Shown here: positions 1 to 7,283 of the stretch, in pieces | How the letters are laid out: each line of letters begins with the position of its first letter | Numbering within the stretch: the stretch's first letter is position 1 | Origin: CAMBDR01 sp046597185 | GTDB lineage: Bacteria > Pseudomonadota > Gammaproteobacteria > Burkholderiales > Burkholderiaceae_D | Direction: 5' to 3' | DNA: 15,470 nucleotides | NCBI GenBank assembly: GCA_046597185.1 | Contig: JBKJLF010000490.1 | Coordinates: 1 to 15,470 of the forward strand | Notes under the pieces: generated by a model | Seen by the model: only the letters and a program-made list of their open reading frames with translations | What the model was told of the DNA's origin: nothing | The model's database searches: none | Made by a program: the position numbers and the translations under genes

Positions 1-227
1 TGGATGGCCAGATTGGTGAACAGGGGTTGGTTGCCTTCGAAGATTTCTTTCAGGGTATCGAGCATCAGGCTTTTGCCGAATCGGCGTGGGCGCGAGAGGA
101 AGTAGTATTTGCCTTGCCTGATCAAATGCGCCAGCAGAGCAGTTTTGTCGGCGTAGTAAAAGTTGCCCGAAATAATTTCGGATAACGACGGGATGCCGGT
201 AGGCAGATTTTTGCGTGCTGAGTTCAT
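1..227 (-). CDS. AAA-ATPase-like / PD-(D/E)XK nuclease family protein, N-terminal part
   Basis: The first 75 codons of a gene that leaves the window on the left. The protein opens MNSARKNLPTGIPSLSEII, followed by GNFYYADKTALLAHLI and the P-loop-like FLSRPRRFGKSLMLDTL (about residues 41-57), then EIFEGNQPLF. This order (LPxGI start, YxDKT, SRPRRFGKS) is typical of the AAA-ATPase-like family (PF09820), whose members are usually around 500 residues and end in a PD-(D/E)XK nuclease-like domain (PF08011, former DUF1703). The cellular role of the family is not established; it is often multicopy in a genome and nuclease activity is only predicted. The ATG at 227-225 is chosen because it places the LPxGI motif at the usual distance from the N-terminus. 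A broken paralogue lies immediately upstream on the same strand. Family assignment is firm; completeness cannot be judged. Confidence 0.85.
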   Translation of the reverse strand, partial: MNSARKNLPTGIPSLSEIISGNFYYADKTALLAHLIRQGKYYFLSRPRRFGKSLMLDTLKEIFEGNQPLFTNLAI

Positions 228-254
228 GGATAGGGAATATATTTCGACGGTCAA

Positions 255-814
255 TTAGTTTGAAACCCGGATTGGCTCCACCTCAAACCCAATCACATTG
301 CGCTGTTGTTTGGAAAATTCCATGTCTGGTCTATTGAATTGTCCGTGCCGGCGGTCAAATAGTTGCCAGCCAGACTTTGCTCGACTACTTGGTTTGGATA
401 GCCAAGGCTGAACCTTTGGCCACCTGCCAGCGATAACTTTGTTTGGCGGATGGTCAGGTAGCCCGTTTGAAACAGCAGTGCTTCCGGCGTCATCAAATCC
501 ACATCCAGGGCTGAAATCAATTCGGTGCCGGCGCGCAATTGGGTGAGTAGTGGCGTAAAAAAACCTTTTTGCTGCATCATTTTGAATAAAAAGGTGGGGG
601 TGCCAGTGCTACACCACCATGCGCCAAATTCTCGTCGGAAAAACAGTAGCAGCAAGTCAAAAGGGTTGTACACGGCGTCACCTGTCCAGTTATAGCCGTT
701 GTACCAGCGGCGAATTTGCTCCCGATTCAGCCCCGGCAACTGGTCGGCAAACACGGTATCGACATCGGTATTGGTGTAGCCGCAAATGGGTAGAATTTTG
801 CGGGGCGGGTTCAT
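255..814 (-). pseudogene. Internally deleted relic of a second AAA-ATPase-like / PD-(D/E)XK gene
   Basis: An open frame of 173 codons runs 814-293. Its first residues, MNPPRKILPI, match the N-terminus of the neighbouring intact copy (MNSARKNLPTGI). They then jump directly to the family's middle segment: CGYTNTDVDTVFADQLPGL, REQIRRWYNGYNW, VYNPFDLLLLF, STGTPTFLFKMM, LLFQTGYLTI and SLGYPNQVVEQSL. The P-loop region, roughly 250 residues in full-length relatives, is absent. After GYPNQVVEQSL the frame degenerates and stops at 293. In another frame, 323-255 encodes MEFSKQQRNVIGFEVEPI and a stop, which resembles the normal C-terminal end of these proteins. So three pieces remain (start, middle, end) and both the P-loop and most of the nuclease domain are gone. 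A short protein could still be made from the ATG at 814, but it would lack both active modules. I infer decay of a tandem duplicate. Confidence 0.8.
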
Positions 815-873
815 GAGGCTGAATTATTAAAATGAGGGTGAAAGCCAGAGCATACCATTTTGCGTATCAGTTT

Positions 874-895
874 GGGGTGTTCACTGCAACACCCC
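874..895 (-). other. GC-rich hairpin across the guaD stop codon
   Basis: GGGGTGTT (874-881) and AACACCCC (888-895) are perfectly complementary with a 6-nt loop, and the guaD TGA (883-881) lies inside. No T-run follows on the minus strand, so this is not a standard Rho-independent terminator. It could be a 3'-end stabilising hairpin or a terminator-like structure at the end of the purine operon. Confidence 0.4.
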
Positions 896-2164
896 CGCCA
901 CATAAGTCGCCGTCACCGCTCTGTCGTCCCCCAGCAGCGCCAGCACAAACAATTGCTCTTCCAAACTCTCGCACTGCGCGCTACGCCTTGCTAGCAAGGG
1001 TGTGGCCTGCGGGTTGAGCACCACAAAATCCGCTTCCATACCTGCACCAAAGCGCCCGATCAAATGGGTCAGGCCCAAGGTGCGCGCCGCGCCCAGGGTG
1101 GCCAGATAAAACATTTTCAGCGCCGACAAATGCATGCCCGACATGCGCGCTACCTGGTAGGCCGCATGCATGGTTTGCAGCATCGAAAACGAAGTGCCGC
1201 CGCCCACATCGGTCGCCAGCGCATAGCCTGCGCGCGCCGCGTCAGCCTTGGCAAAATCAAACAGGCCACTGCCCAAAAACAAATTCGAAGTCGGGCACAC
1301 CGCAATGCTGGCTCCGGTATCGTAGAGGCAAGCGCGGTCATCCGCATCGAGCCAAATGCCATGCCCCAGCACGCTGCGCGGGCGCAGCAAGCCATAGTGG
1401 TAGTACACATCCAAATAACTGCGCGCATGGGGAAACAGTTTCCTGGCCCATTCACATTCAGCCCGGTTTTCTGCCACATGGGTTTGTACAAAGGTGTCCG
1501 GGTATTGCGCCGCCAGTTCGCCCGCCAGTTGCAATTGCTTTTCGCTGGAAGTGGGCGCAAAGCGTGGTGTAATGGCGTACATTTGCCGCCCCTTGCCATG
1601 CCAGCGTTGAATTAATTCCGCACTCTCGGCCACGCCGCGCTCGGCCTGGTCTTGCAAAAAGTCGGGGCAATTTCTATCCATTAACACTTTGCCCGCCACC
1701 ATGCGCATATTGCGCTTACTGCTGGCGCTAAACAAGGCATCCACCGATTGCGGATGTACGGTGCAATACGCCAGCGCGGTGGTAGTGCCGTTTTTGATTA
1801 ATTGATCCAGGAAGAACTCGGCCACCTGCGAGGCATGGGCCGGGTCTTCAAAGCGCCGCTCGGCGGGGAAGGTGTATTGCTCCAACCAAGGCAACAAGCC
1901 TTCGGCGGGCGAGGCGATGATGTCGGTTTGTGGGTAGTGGACATGGGTGTCGATAAAACCGGGCACGATCAGTTGGGGGCGGTAATCGGTGACAAGGCAA
2001 TCCTCACCCAGTGCGGGGTAAAGGCTGTCCCAGGCCCCGGCGGTGACGATTTTACCGTTTTCGACGATCAGCAAACCATCACTTTCATAGTGATAAGCAT
2101 CACTTGACAGGGTGGGATTGGCGTAAAAGTGCAGGATTTGGGCGCGATAGGCGTGGCGTGTCAT
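881..2164 (-). CDS. guaD: Guanine deaminase
   Basis: A 427-residue cytoplasmic amidohydrolase that hydrolyses guanine to xanthine and ammonia, feeding the xanthine dehydrogenase encoded just upstream. Metal and active-site motifs are visible: DTHVHYPQTD with H74 and H76, the substrate-loop RF pair at 201-202, QTHVAEN with H229, LGHGIWLD with H268, and ATDVGGGTS with D319. This is the full Zn-ligand set of GuaD-type deaminases, and the length is normal for the family. The frame extends upstream to an ATG at 2251, but the start at 2164 is preferred: AAGAGA lies 6 nt before it, the protein then begins MTRHAYRAQI as relatives do, and the longer form would overlap xdhC by 68 nt. It starts 19 nt after the xdhC stop and is the last gene of the operon. 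Identity is secure. Confidence 0.95.
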   Translation of the reverse strand: MTRHAYRAQILHFYANPTLSSDAYHYESDGLLIVENGKIVTAGAWDSLYPALGEDCLVTDYRPQLIVPGFIDTHVHYPQTDIIASPAEGLLPWLEQYTFPAERRFEDPAHASQVAEFFLDQLIKNGTTTALAYCTVHPQSVDALFSASSKRNMRMVAGKVLMDRNCPDFLQDQAERGVAESAELIQRWHGKGRQMYAITPRFAPTSSEKQLQLAGELAAQYPDTFVQTHVAENRAECEWARKLFPHARSYLDVYYHYGLLRPRSVLGHGIWLDADDRACLYDTGASIAVCPTSNLFLGSGLFDFAKADAARAGYALATDVGGGTSFSMLQTMHAAYQVARMSGMHLSALKMFYLATLGAARTLGLTHLIGRFGAGMEADFVVLNPQATPLLARRSAQCESLEEQLFVLALLGDDRAVTATYVAGVLQ

Positions 2165-2170
2165 GGTCGT

Positions 2171-2176
2171 TCTCTT
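2171..2176 (-). promoter_or_regulatory. Ribosome binding site of guaD
   Basis: AAGAGA on the minus strand, 6 nt upstream of the ATG at 2164. It lies between the xdhC stop and guaD and supports the short guaD start over the in-frame ATG at 2251. Confidence 0.6.
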
Positions 2177-2183
2177 GCAATGG

Positions 2184-3233
2184 TCAAATGATAGGGAGTT
2201 GCCCGGCAGCGTGCCAGACTTGTAATAATTGCGCGCAAACCGACGCGGCAATCACCGCTGGCAGTTTGCCGGTAATGCCCGCGATGCCAATCGGGCACAC
2301 CATTTGCGCCAGTTTGTCCGGGTGAATGCCGCGCTGCCTCAGGCGGCGTTCAAACTGCGCACGCTTGGTGTTTGATCCAATCAAACCCAACCAGGTGAAG
2401 GCTTTGCGGCGCAATACCGCTTCGACGATGCTTTGATCGAGTGCGTGGTGGTGCGTCATGACCAAAAAGCTGACCTGATCCGACGCTTGTTCGACCAGGG
2501 TTTCCGGGTCGTCACAGTAATGCAGCGTGACATTGGCGGGCACACTGGCGGGGAAATAATCGGCGCGCACATCGACCCAATCGATATGGCAAGGTAAATG
2601 CGCCAGCGCCCATACCACCTGGCGCGCCACGTGGCCCGCGCCGAATAACATCAAATGCGCACTGCCGGGGCTTAGCGTGTCGAGCATATGGCGCGCGCCG
2701 TTGCTGCTGTTGGGCGTCGCCAGAATTTGGCAAGCCAAATCGGGCCGAAACTCGGGAAATTGGTGGATGTCCAACTCATTGTGTAACTGATCGTCCAACT
2801 TCTCCAGCAGGGTGGTTTCCGGGCTATCCAGCCCGACCCAACGCCAACAGGTTTGGCGCTGCTGCCAGCGCTGCAATATTTGCACAAAATGCGCTTGCTG
2901 CGCGGGGCCGATCGGTTCAAACAATAAATGCACGACGCCGCCACAACACTGGCCCAGGCTGGGGCCAAGCGCCAGCCTTTGTAACTGTGGCGTTTGGCTG
3001 ATGTGGTCGGTGCCCACTTGCGCCAGCATGCTGCGCGCGCTGGCGATGGCGCGGTATTCCAAATGGCCACCGCCGATGGTGTCAAACTGCGCGCTGGCCG
3101 TTACCAGCATCTTGGCTCCCGCTGCCCGTGGCACCGAGCCTTGGCTGGCCACCACGCTGATCAGAATCGCGTTTTGGGACTGGCCGGTGACATGGCAAAC
3201 CGCTTGCAGCCAGCTTAAATCGACTGGATTCAT
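2184..3233 (-). CDS. xdhC: XdhC family molybdenum cofactor maturation protein
   Basis: A 349-residue accessory protein. In characterised bacteria XdhC binds molybdenum cofactor, promotes its sulfuration and inserts it into XdhB; it is not part of the mature enzyme. The N-terminal XdhC/CoxI domain shows ISVVASQGSVPRAAGAKMLV and TIGGGHLEYRAI (about residues 25-62). The C-terminal Rossmann domain shows LFGAGHVARQVV, WVDVRADYFP, FLVMTHHHALDQSIVEAVL, WLGLIGSNTKRAQFERRL and CPIGIAGITGKLPAVIAASV. The ATG (3233-3231) overlaps the xdhB TGA as ATGA, and no good Shine-Dalgarno sequence precedes it, so translation is probably coupled to xdhB. Length is at the upper end for the family. Assignment is firm from both motif and position. 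Confidence 0.95.
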   Translation of the reverse strand: MNPVDLSWLQAVCHVTGQSQNAILISVVASQGSVPRAAGAKMLVTASAQFDTIGGGHLEYRAIASARSMLAQVGTDHISQTPQLQRLALGPSLGQCCGGVVHLLFEPIGPAQQAHFVQILQRWQQRQTCWRWVGLDSPETTLLEKLDDQLHNELDIHQFPEFRPDLACQILATPNSSNGARHMLDTLSPGSAHLMLFGAGHVARQVVWALAHLPCHIDWVDVRADYFPASVPANVTLHYCDDPETLVEQASDQVSFLVMTHHHALDQSIVEAVLRRKAFTWLGLIGSNTKRAQFERRLRQRGIHPDKLAQMVCPIGIAGITGKLPAVIAASVCAQLLQVWHAAGQLPII

Positions 3234-5578
3234 GCTTGTGTACTATCGATTTGAGCGGCGCGCACCGCATCCATCGCCGCGCATAAGGCTTCCCCCGTGG
3301 CGGGTGCGCACAGCGGTGGCCGATGCTGATAATTGCCCACACTCGCCACCGCATCCCGCAGCGCAAAAAATACCGAAAACGCCAGCAACAACGGCGGTTC
3401 CCCCACTGCTTTGGAATGGTGGATGGTGTCAGCCGGGTTGGCTTGTTCAAACAGCGCGGTGCGAAAGTCCGGCGGACAATCTGAAATGGCCGGGATTTTA
3501 TAAGTTGATGGCGCATGCGTGGTGAGTTTGCCTTGTTCATTCCATACCAATTGCTCGGTGGTGAGCCAACCCATGCCCTGAATAAAGCCACCTTCAACCT
3601 GACCAATATCAATGGCCGGGTTCAGGCTGGTGCCGGCATCGTATAATAAATCAGCACGCAGGCAACGCCATTCACCCGTGAGGGTATCGAGCACCACTTC
3701 CGCTACCGCCGCACCGTAAGCAAAATATTGAAACGGTTGCCCGGTGAGTGTCGCGCGATCCCAATGTAAGCCGGGGGTGGCGTAAAAGCCGTCCGACCAC
3801 AGTTGCACGCGTGAGGTGTAAGCCAGGCCTACCAAATCGACAAAACTCATGCTGTGGTCGTTCAGACTCACGCGGCCGTTGGCAAAGGCCACTTCATGCA
3901 AATGATTTTCTGGCGCTTGCCCGGCGTGCTGGCAAAATAAATGCGCCAGTCGCAGGCGAATCTGGCGCGCCGCATCTTGCACTGCCTTACCATTTAAATC
4001 AGCCCCGGTGGAAGCGGCGGTGGCCGAGGTGTTGGCCACTTTACTGGTGTCGGTAGCGCTTATACGCACCTTGTCCAGACTCACACCCAATTCACGCGCG
4101 GCCACCTGCATCATTTTGGTATGCAAACCCTGGCCCATTTCGGTGCCGCCATGGTTGATTAAAATCGAACCATCCAGATAAACTTGCACCAGCGCACCGG
4201 CCTGATTCAAATGCGTGAGGTTGAAGGCAATGCCAAATTTGACCGGCGTGAGGGCGATGCCTTTTTTCAGAATCGGGTTAGTCTCGTTATAGGCGCGGGT
4301 GGCGGCGCGGCGCGCGCGGTAGTCGCTGGTGGCTTCGATTTGCTCAAGCAGCTCAGGTAAGATATTGTCGGCCACGGTTTGGCCGTAGGGCGTGCATTGG
4401 AACGGCGCTGTGGCGCGATACAGATTGCGCCAACGCACATCCAACGCGTCCAGACCCAGGTGGCGTGCGATATCATCAATCGCATATTCGATGGCAATTG
4501 CGCCTTGTGGGCCGCCAAAACCACGAAAGGCGGTATTGGATTGGGTATGGGTTTTGCCGCACAGGGCGCGGATATCCACATCCGATAAATAATAGGCATT
4601 ATCGAAGTGGCAGACCGCACGGGTGGCCACCGGGCCGGAAAGGTCGGCCGAATAGCCGCAGCGCAACACCATTTCCACCTTGGCGGCCTGGATGATGCCT
4701 TGTTCGTCAAAGCCGAGTGCATATTCGTAATACACGCAGTGGCGTTTGCCGGTTTGCATGAAGTCGTCATCGCGGTCGGCGCGCAATTTGACCGGGCGTT
4801 GCAGTTTTGAAGCCGCCAGCGCAGCGGCGCAGGCCCATAATGCCGATTGCGATTCTTTGCCGCCAAAGCCGCCCCCCATGCGGCGGCAACTGACGGTGAC
4901 CTGATGCGCTTGCCAACCCAGCGCATGCGCCACCACCTGTTGCATTTCGCTCGGGTGCTGGGTGGAGCAGTGGATCAGCATGGTATTTTGCTCTTGCGGC
5001 AGCGCGTAAGCGATTTGGCCTTCCAAATAAAATTGCTCCTGGCCACCGACGAAAAATTCCCCCGTTATTTGATGCGGTGCATTGGCATACGCGCTTTCGA
5101 ACTCGCCGCGCCGTAAATGCAGCGGCGGCAATACCATGGCATCGGCGGCGCGCGCTTGCTGCGGGGTGAGAATCGCGGGCAAGGTTTGATAGCGGATGTT
5201 GGCCAGTTTGGCGGCGGCGCGCGCCTGGGTTTGGCTGTGCGCCACCACCATAAAAATCGCCTGACCCAGGTATTGCACGCTGTCGTTGGCAAAAATCGGG
5301 TCGTCATGAATGATGGGGCCGCAATCGTTGACGCCGGGGATGTCGTGTGCGCCAAATACCGCGACCACACCGGGTGCGCTTTTGACGGCGGATAAATCCA
5401 TTTCCAATATTTTGGCATGCGCCTGGCTGGATAAACCGAGGGCCGCATGCAGTGTGCCGCGTAGTTCGGCAATGTCGTCGGTATAGGTGGCTTGCCCCAG
5501 CACGTGCAGGCGTGCGGACTCGTGCGCGTGGCTGCGCTGGTCGCTCATTTTGTTCAAGGTGGCGTCGGTTTGGCTCAT
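3230..5578 (-). CDS. xdhB: Xanthine dehydrogenase, molybdopterin-binding large subunit
   Basis: A 782-residue catalytic subunit that carries the Mo cofactor and hydroxylates hypoxanthine and xanthine to urate. Residues known to be essential in bovine xanthine oxidoreductase have clear counterparts: Q207 in CSTQHPSEM (Gln767), E242 in RRMGGGFGGKE (Glu802), R352 in TAFRGFGGPQG (Arg880) and the catalytic base E727 in KAVGEPPLLLA (Glu1261). An N-terminal a/b hammerhead domain (about 25-135) precedes the two Mo-cofactor domains. R352 argues for a true xanthine dehydrogenase rather than a generic aldehyde oxidase. The start is supported by AGGAG 5 nt before the ATG (5588-5584), and the ATG overlaps the xdhA stop as ATGA; the 3' end overlaps xdhC in the same way. 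It pairs with XdhA in an (AB)2-type enzyme. Identity is secure. Confidence 0.97.
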   Translation of the reverse strand: MSQTDATLNKMSDQRSHAHESARLHVLGQATYTDDIAELRGTLHAALGLSSQAHAKILEMDLSAVKSAPGVVAVFGAHDIPGVNDCGPIIHDDPIFANDSVQYLGQAIFMVVAHSQTQARAAAKLANIRYQTLPAILTPQQARAADAMVLPPLHLRRGEFESAYANAPHQITGEFFVGGQEQFYLEGQIAYALPQEQNTMLIHCSTQHPSEMQQVVAHALGWQAHQVTVSCRRMGGGFGGKESQSALWACAAALAASKLQRPVKLRADRDDDFMQTGKRHCVYYEYALGFDEQGIIQAAKVEMVLRCGYSADLSGPVATRAVCHFDNAYYLSDVDIRALCGKTHTQSNTAFRGFGGPQGAIAIEYAIDDIARHLGLDALDVRWRNLYRATAPFQCTPYGQTVADNILPELLEQIEATSDYRARRAATRAYNETNPILKKGIALTPVKFGIAFNLTHLNQAGALVQVYLDGSILINHGGTEMGQGLHTKMMQVAARELGVSLDKVRISATDTSKVANTSATAASTGADLNGKAVQDAARQIRLRLAHLFCQHAGQAPENHLHEVAFANGRVSLNDHSMSFVDLVGLAYTSRVQLWSDGFYATPGLHWDRATLTGQPFQYFAYGAAVAEVVLDTLTGEWRCLRADLLYDAGTSLNPAIDIGQVEGGFIQGMGWLTTEQLVWNEQGKLTTHAPSTYKIPAISDCPPDFRTALFEQANPADTIHHSKAVGEPPLLLAFSVFFALRDAVASVGNYQHRPPLCAPATGEALCAAMDAVRAAQIDSTQA

Positions 5579-7110
5579 GTCGGCTCCTGCACAGGTTCAG
5601 ATGCCAGCACCTGATATACATTGGTGGCGGGGGTGCTGGCTTGAGGGTTTTGCTGAGCGTTTGCTTCAGTCTCAAGCCAAAAGCGTTGCAGCAATTGCTG
5701 CGCGCATTGCATGCGGTAGCTGCCACTGGCGCGCATATCCGTGAGCGGTTGGAAGTCCTGCGCCAGGGCGGCTTTGGCTGTGGTCAGATCCAGCGTTGCC
5801 CAAGGTTGCCCCCGCAAGGCCGCTTCGCACGCGCTGGCGCGGCGGCTGGTGGCTGCCATGCCGCCAAAGGCCACGCGCGCGGTTTGCACCACGCCAGCGC
5901 CAAGCTCCAGCGCAAAGGCGGCGCACACGGCGGAAATATCCTGATCAAAGCGTTTGGATACTTTATAGGTGCGAAATACCCAATTCCCGCGCAACGCGGG
6001 CAGCGGCACGCGCACGCTAGCGACCCATTCGTCCGGCTGTAAATCTTTCTTTTGATACGCAAAATAAAAGTCTTCCAGCGCGATCTGGCGGCGACCTTTG
6101 CCGTTTTGCAATACCAGTTGCGCACCCAGTGCAATCAGCCATGGCATGGAATCGCCAATGGGCGAACCGTTGGCCAGATTGCCGCCCAGGGTGCCGATAT
6201 TGCGGATCGGGTGCGAGGCGAAGCGTTGCCAGAATTCATGCAATTGCGCAGGATACGATTCGCATAGGCGTTGGTAGGCGTCATTCAGGCTGACCATGGC
6301 TCCGATTTCGAGCCAGCCATCGGCTTCTACCATGGTTTGCAGTGCTTTTACTTGGGCCAGATAAATAATTTGCGGTAACTGGCGTAATTGTTTGGTGACC
6401 CATAAACCCATATCGGTGCCACCCGCCAGCAAATACGCGTTGGGGTAGCTGCTGCGCAAGTTGGCCAGTTCTTCGATGGTTTGGGGAATATAACAATCTT
6501 GCACTGCGCAATCCTGCCCCGTGCCTTGAAAATGCCAACCGTGTGGCCGTTGCAGCGCTTGCAATTGTGCCAGGCTGGGCAGGGGGCAATGGCCGGGGGC
6601 GGGGTAGTCAAACATATGTTGCGCGGCGTCAATGATGGGCCGATAACCGGTGCAGCGGCATAAATTGCCTGATAGCGCCTGGTTAATTTCAGCGCGCCCG
6701 GGTGCGCCAGTGTGATTTTGATACATTGCCCACAGCGACATCACAAAGCCCGGCGTGCAAAAGCCGCATTGCGAGGCGTGGTGATCGACCAGACTTTGCT
6801 GCACCGGGTGCAAGCTGCCGTCCGGTTGTTGCAAATCTTCCACCGTGAGCAAGGCTTTGCCATCCAGACTGGGAATGAATTGGATGCAGGCGTTAATGGC
6901 CTGGGTGCGAATTTTGCCTTCATGCAAATCGGCCACCACCACGGTACAGGCACCGCAATCGCCTTCGGCGCAGGCTTCTTTGGTGCCAGTGCAATGCAAA
7001 TCTTCGCGCAGATATTGCAGTACCGTGCGGGTAGGCGCACTGTGATCAGTATTGCAACCATGGATTTGGTGCAACTGGCCGCGAGAATAAAACCGGATCG
7101 GTTCGGACAT
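5575..7110 (-). CDS. xdhA: Xanthine dehydrogenase, FeS/FAD small subunit
   Basis: A 511-residue electron-transfer subunit of xanthine dehydrogenase. The plant-type [2Fe-2S] domain has C47, C52, C55 (EACAEGDCGAC) and C75. The second cluster domain has C115, C118 (SQCGFCTPGF) and C151, C153 (GNLCRCTGYRP). An FAD-binding domain follows, with LLAGGTDMGLWVTK (228-240) and IGTLGGNLANGSPIGD (305-320), and then a CO-dehydrogenase-type flavoprotein C-terminal domain. The frame is open upstream to 7185, but MSEPIRFYSRG at 7110 matches where relatives begin, and the additional 25 residues look non-conserved. No strong Shine-Dalgarno sequence precedes this ATG (ACCTATCTACC). It is the first gene of the tightly coupled xdhABC-guaD unit. 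Its own promoter may lie in the 173-nt gap behind puuE. Confidence 0.96.
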   Translation of the reverse strand: MSEPIRFYSRGQLHQIHGCNTDHSAPTRTVLQYLREDLHCTGTKEACAEGDCGACTVVVADLHEGKIRTQAINACIQFIPSLDGKALLTVEDLQQPDGSLHPVQQSLVDHHASQCGFCTPGFVMSLWAMYQNHTGAPGRAEINQALSGNLCRCTGYRPIIDAAQHMFDYPAPGHCPLPSLAQLQALQRPHGWHFQGTGQDCAVQDCYIPQTIEELANLRSSYPNAYLLAGGTDMGLWVTKQLRQLPQIIYLAQVKALQTMVEADGWLEIGAMVSLNDAYQRLCESYPAQLHEFWQRFASHPIRNIGTLGGNLANGSPIGDSMPWLIALGAQLVLQNGKGRRQIALEDFYFAYQKKDLQPDEWVASVRVPLPALRGNWVFRTYKVSKRFDQDISAVCAAFALELGAGVVQTARVAFGGMAATSRRASACEAALRGQPWATLDLTTAKAALAQDFQPLTDMRASGSYRMQCAQQLLQRFWLETEANAQQNPQASTPATNVYQVLASEPVQEPT

Positions 7111-7225
7111 GGTAGATAGGTAGTGTAGGTTAGTGGGCAAATTCGGTACAACACAGCCGAGCGGCCAAAGGGTAACACGCAGCACGCGCCAAACTATGGC
7201 CGCTGTCGCATGCTCAGTATCGTTG

Positions 7226-7241
7226 TATCACAATATTGATA
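7226..7241. promoter_or_regulatory. Imperfect dyad upstream of xdhA
   Basis: TATCACAATATTGATA has TATCA/TGATA arms around an AT-rich centre. It lies 116 nt upstream of the xdhA start and overlaps the candidate -10 element. It could be an operator for a purine-responsive repressor, but no known consensus is matched. Confidence 0.3.
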
Positions 7242-7264
7242 GCCTGCGCCAGTGGATTGCGCAA
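7236..7264 (-). promoter_or_regulatory. Candidate promoter for xdhABC-guaD
   Basis: On the minus strand TTGCGC (7264-7259), a 17-nt spacer and TATCAA (7241-7236) form a weak sigma70-like pair inside the puuE-xdhA gap. Each hexamer departs from consensus, so this would suit an activated or repressed promoter. The gap as a whole (7111-7283) has no ORF and no clear terminator, so read-through from puuE is equally possible. Confidence 0.3.
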
Positions 7265-7266
7265 TC
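7255..7266. repeat. 12-bp perfect palindrome GATTGCGCAATC
   Basis: A perfect self-complementary 12-mer in the puuE-xdhA gap, overlapping the candidate -35 on the minus strand. Its position suggests an operator; the cognate regulator is unknown. Confidence 0.4.
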
Positions 7267-7283
7267 GCAAGCGCTTTTTGTGC

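Noticed and set aside
293..814. A genuine small stand-alone gene of 173 residues
   Set aside because: The frame fuses distant parts of a known long family, and the family C-terminus follows in another frame, so a relic is the simpler reading; expression of a short product remains possible.
1064..1615. 183-codon plus-strand frame opposite guaD
   Set aside because: Antisense to conserved GuaD motifs, with no ribosome site or recognisable domain.
2165..2251. Upstream extension of guaD to the ATG at 2251
   Set aside because: It would overlap the xdhC coding region by 68 nt and adds unconserved residues; the ATG at 2164 has AAGAGA 6 nt upstream.
4267..4926. 219-codon minus-strand frame inside xdhB
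   Set aside because: It overlaps conserved xdhB sequence in another frame, with a low-complexity A/P/R-rich product typical of a shadow frame in G+C-rich DNA.
7111..7185. Upstream extension of xdhA to the ATG at 7185
   Set aside because: The additional 25 residues do not resemble family N-termini, while MSEPIRFY at 7110 does; the segment lies downstream of the candidate promoter, but no ribosome site favours 7185.
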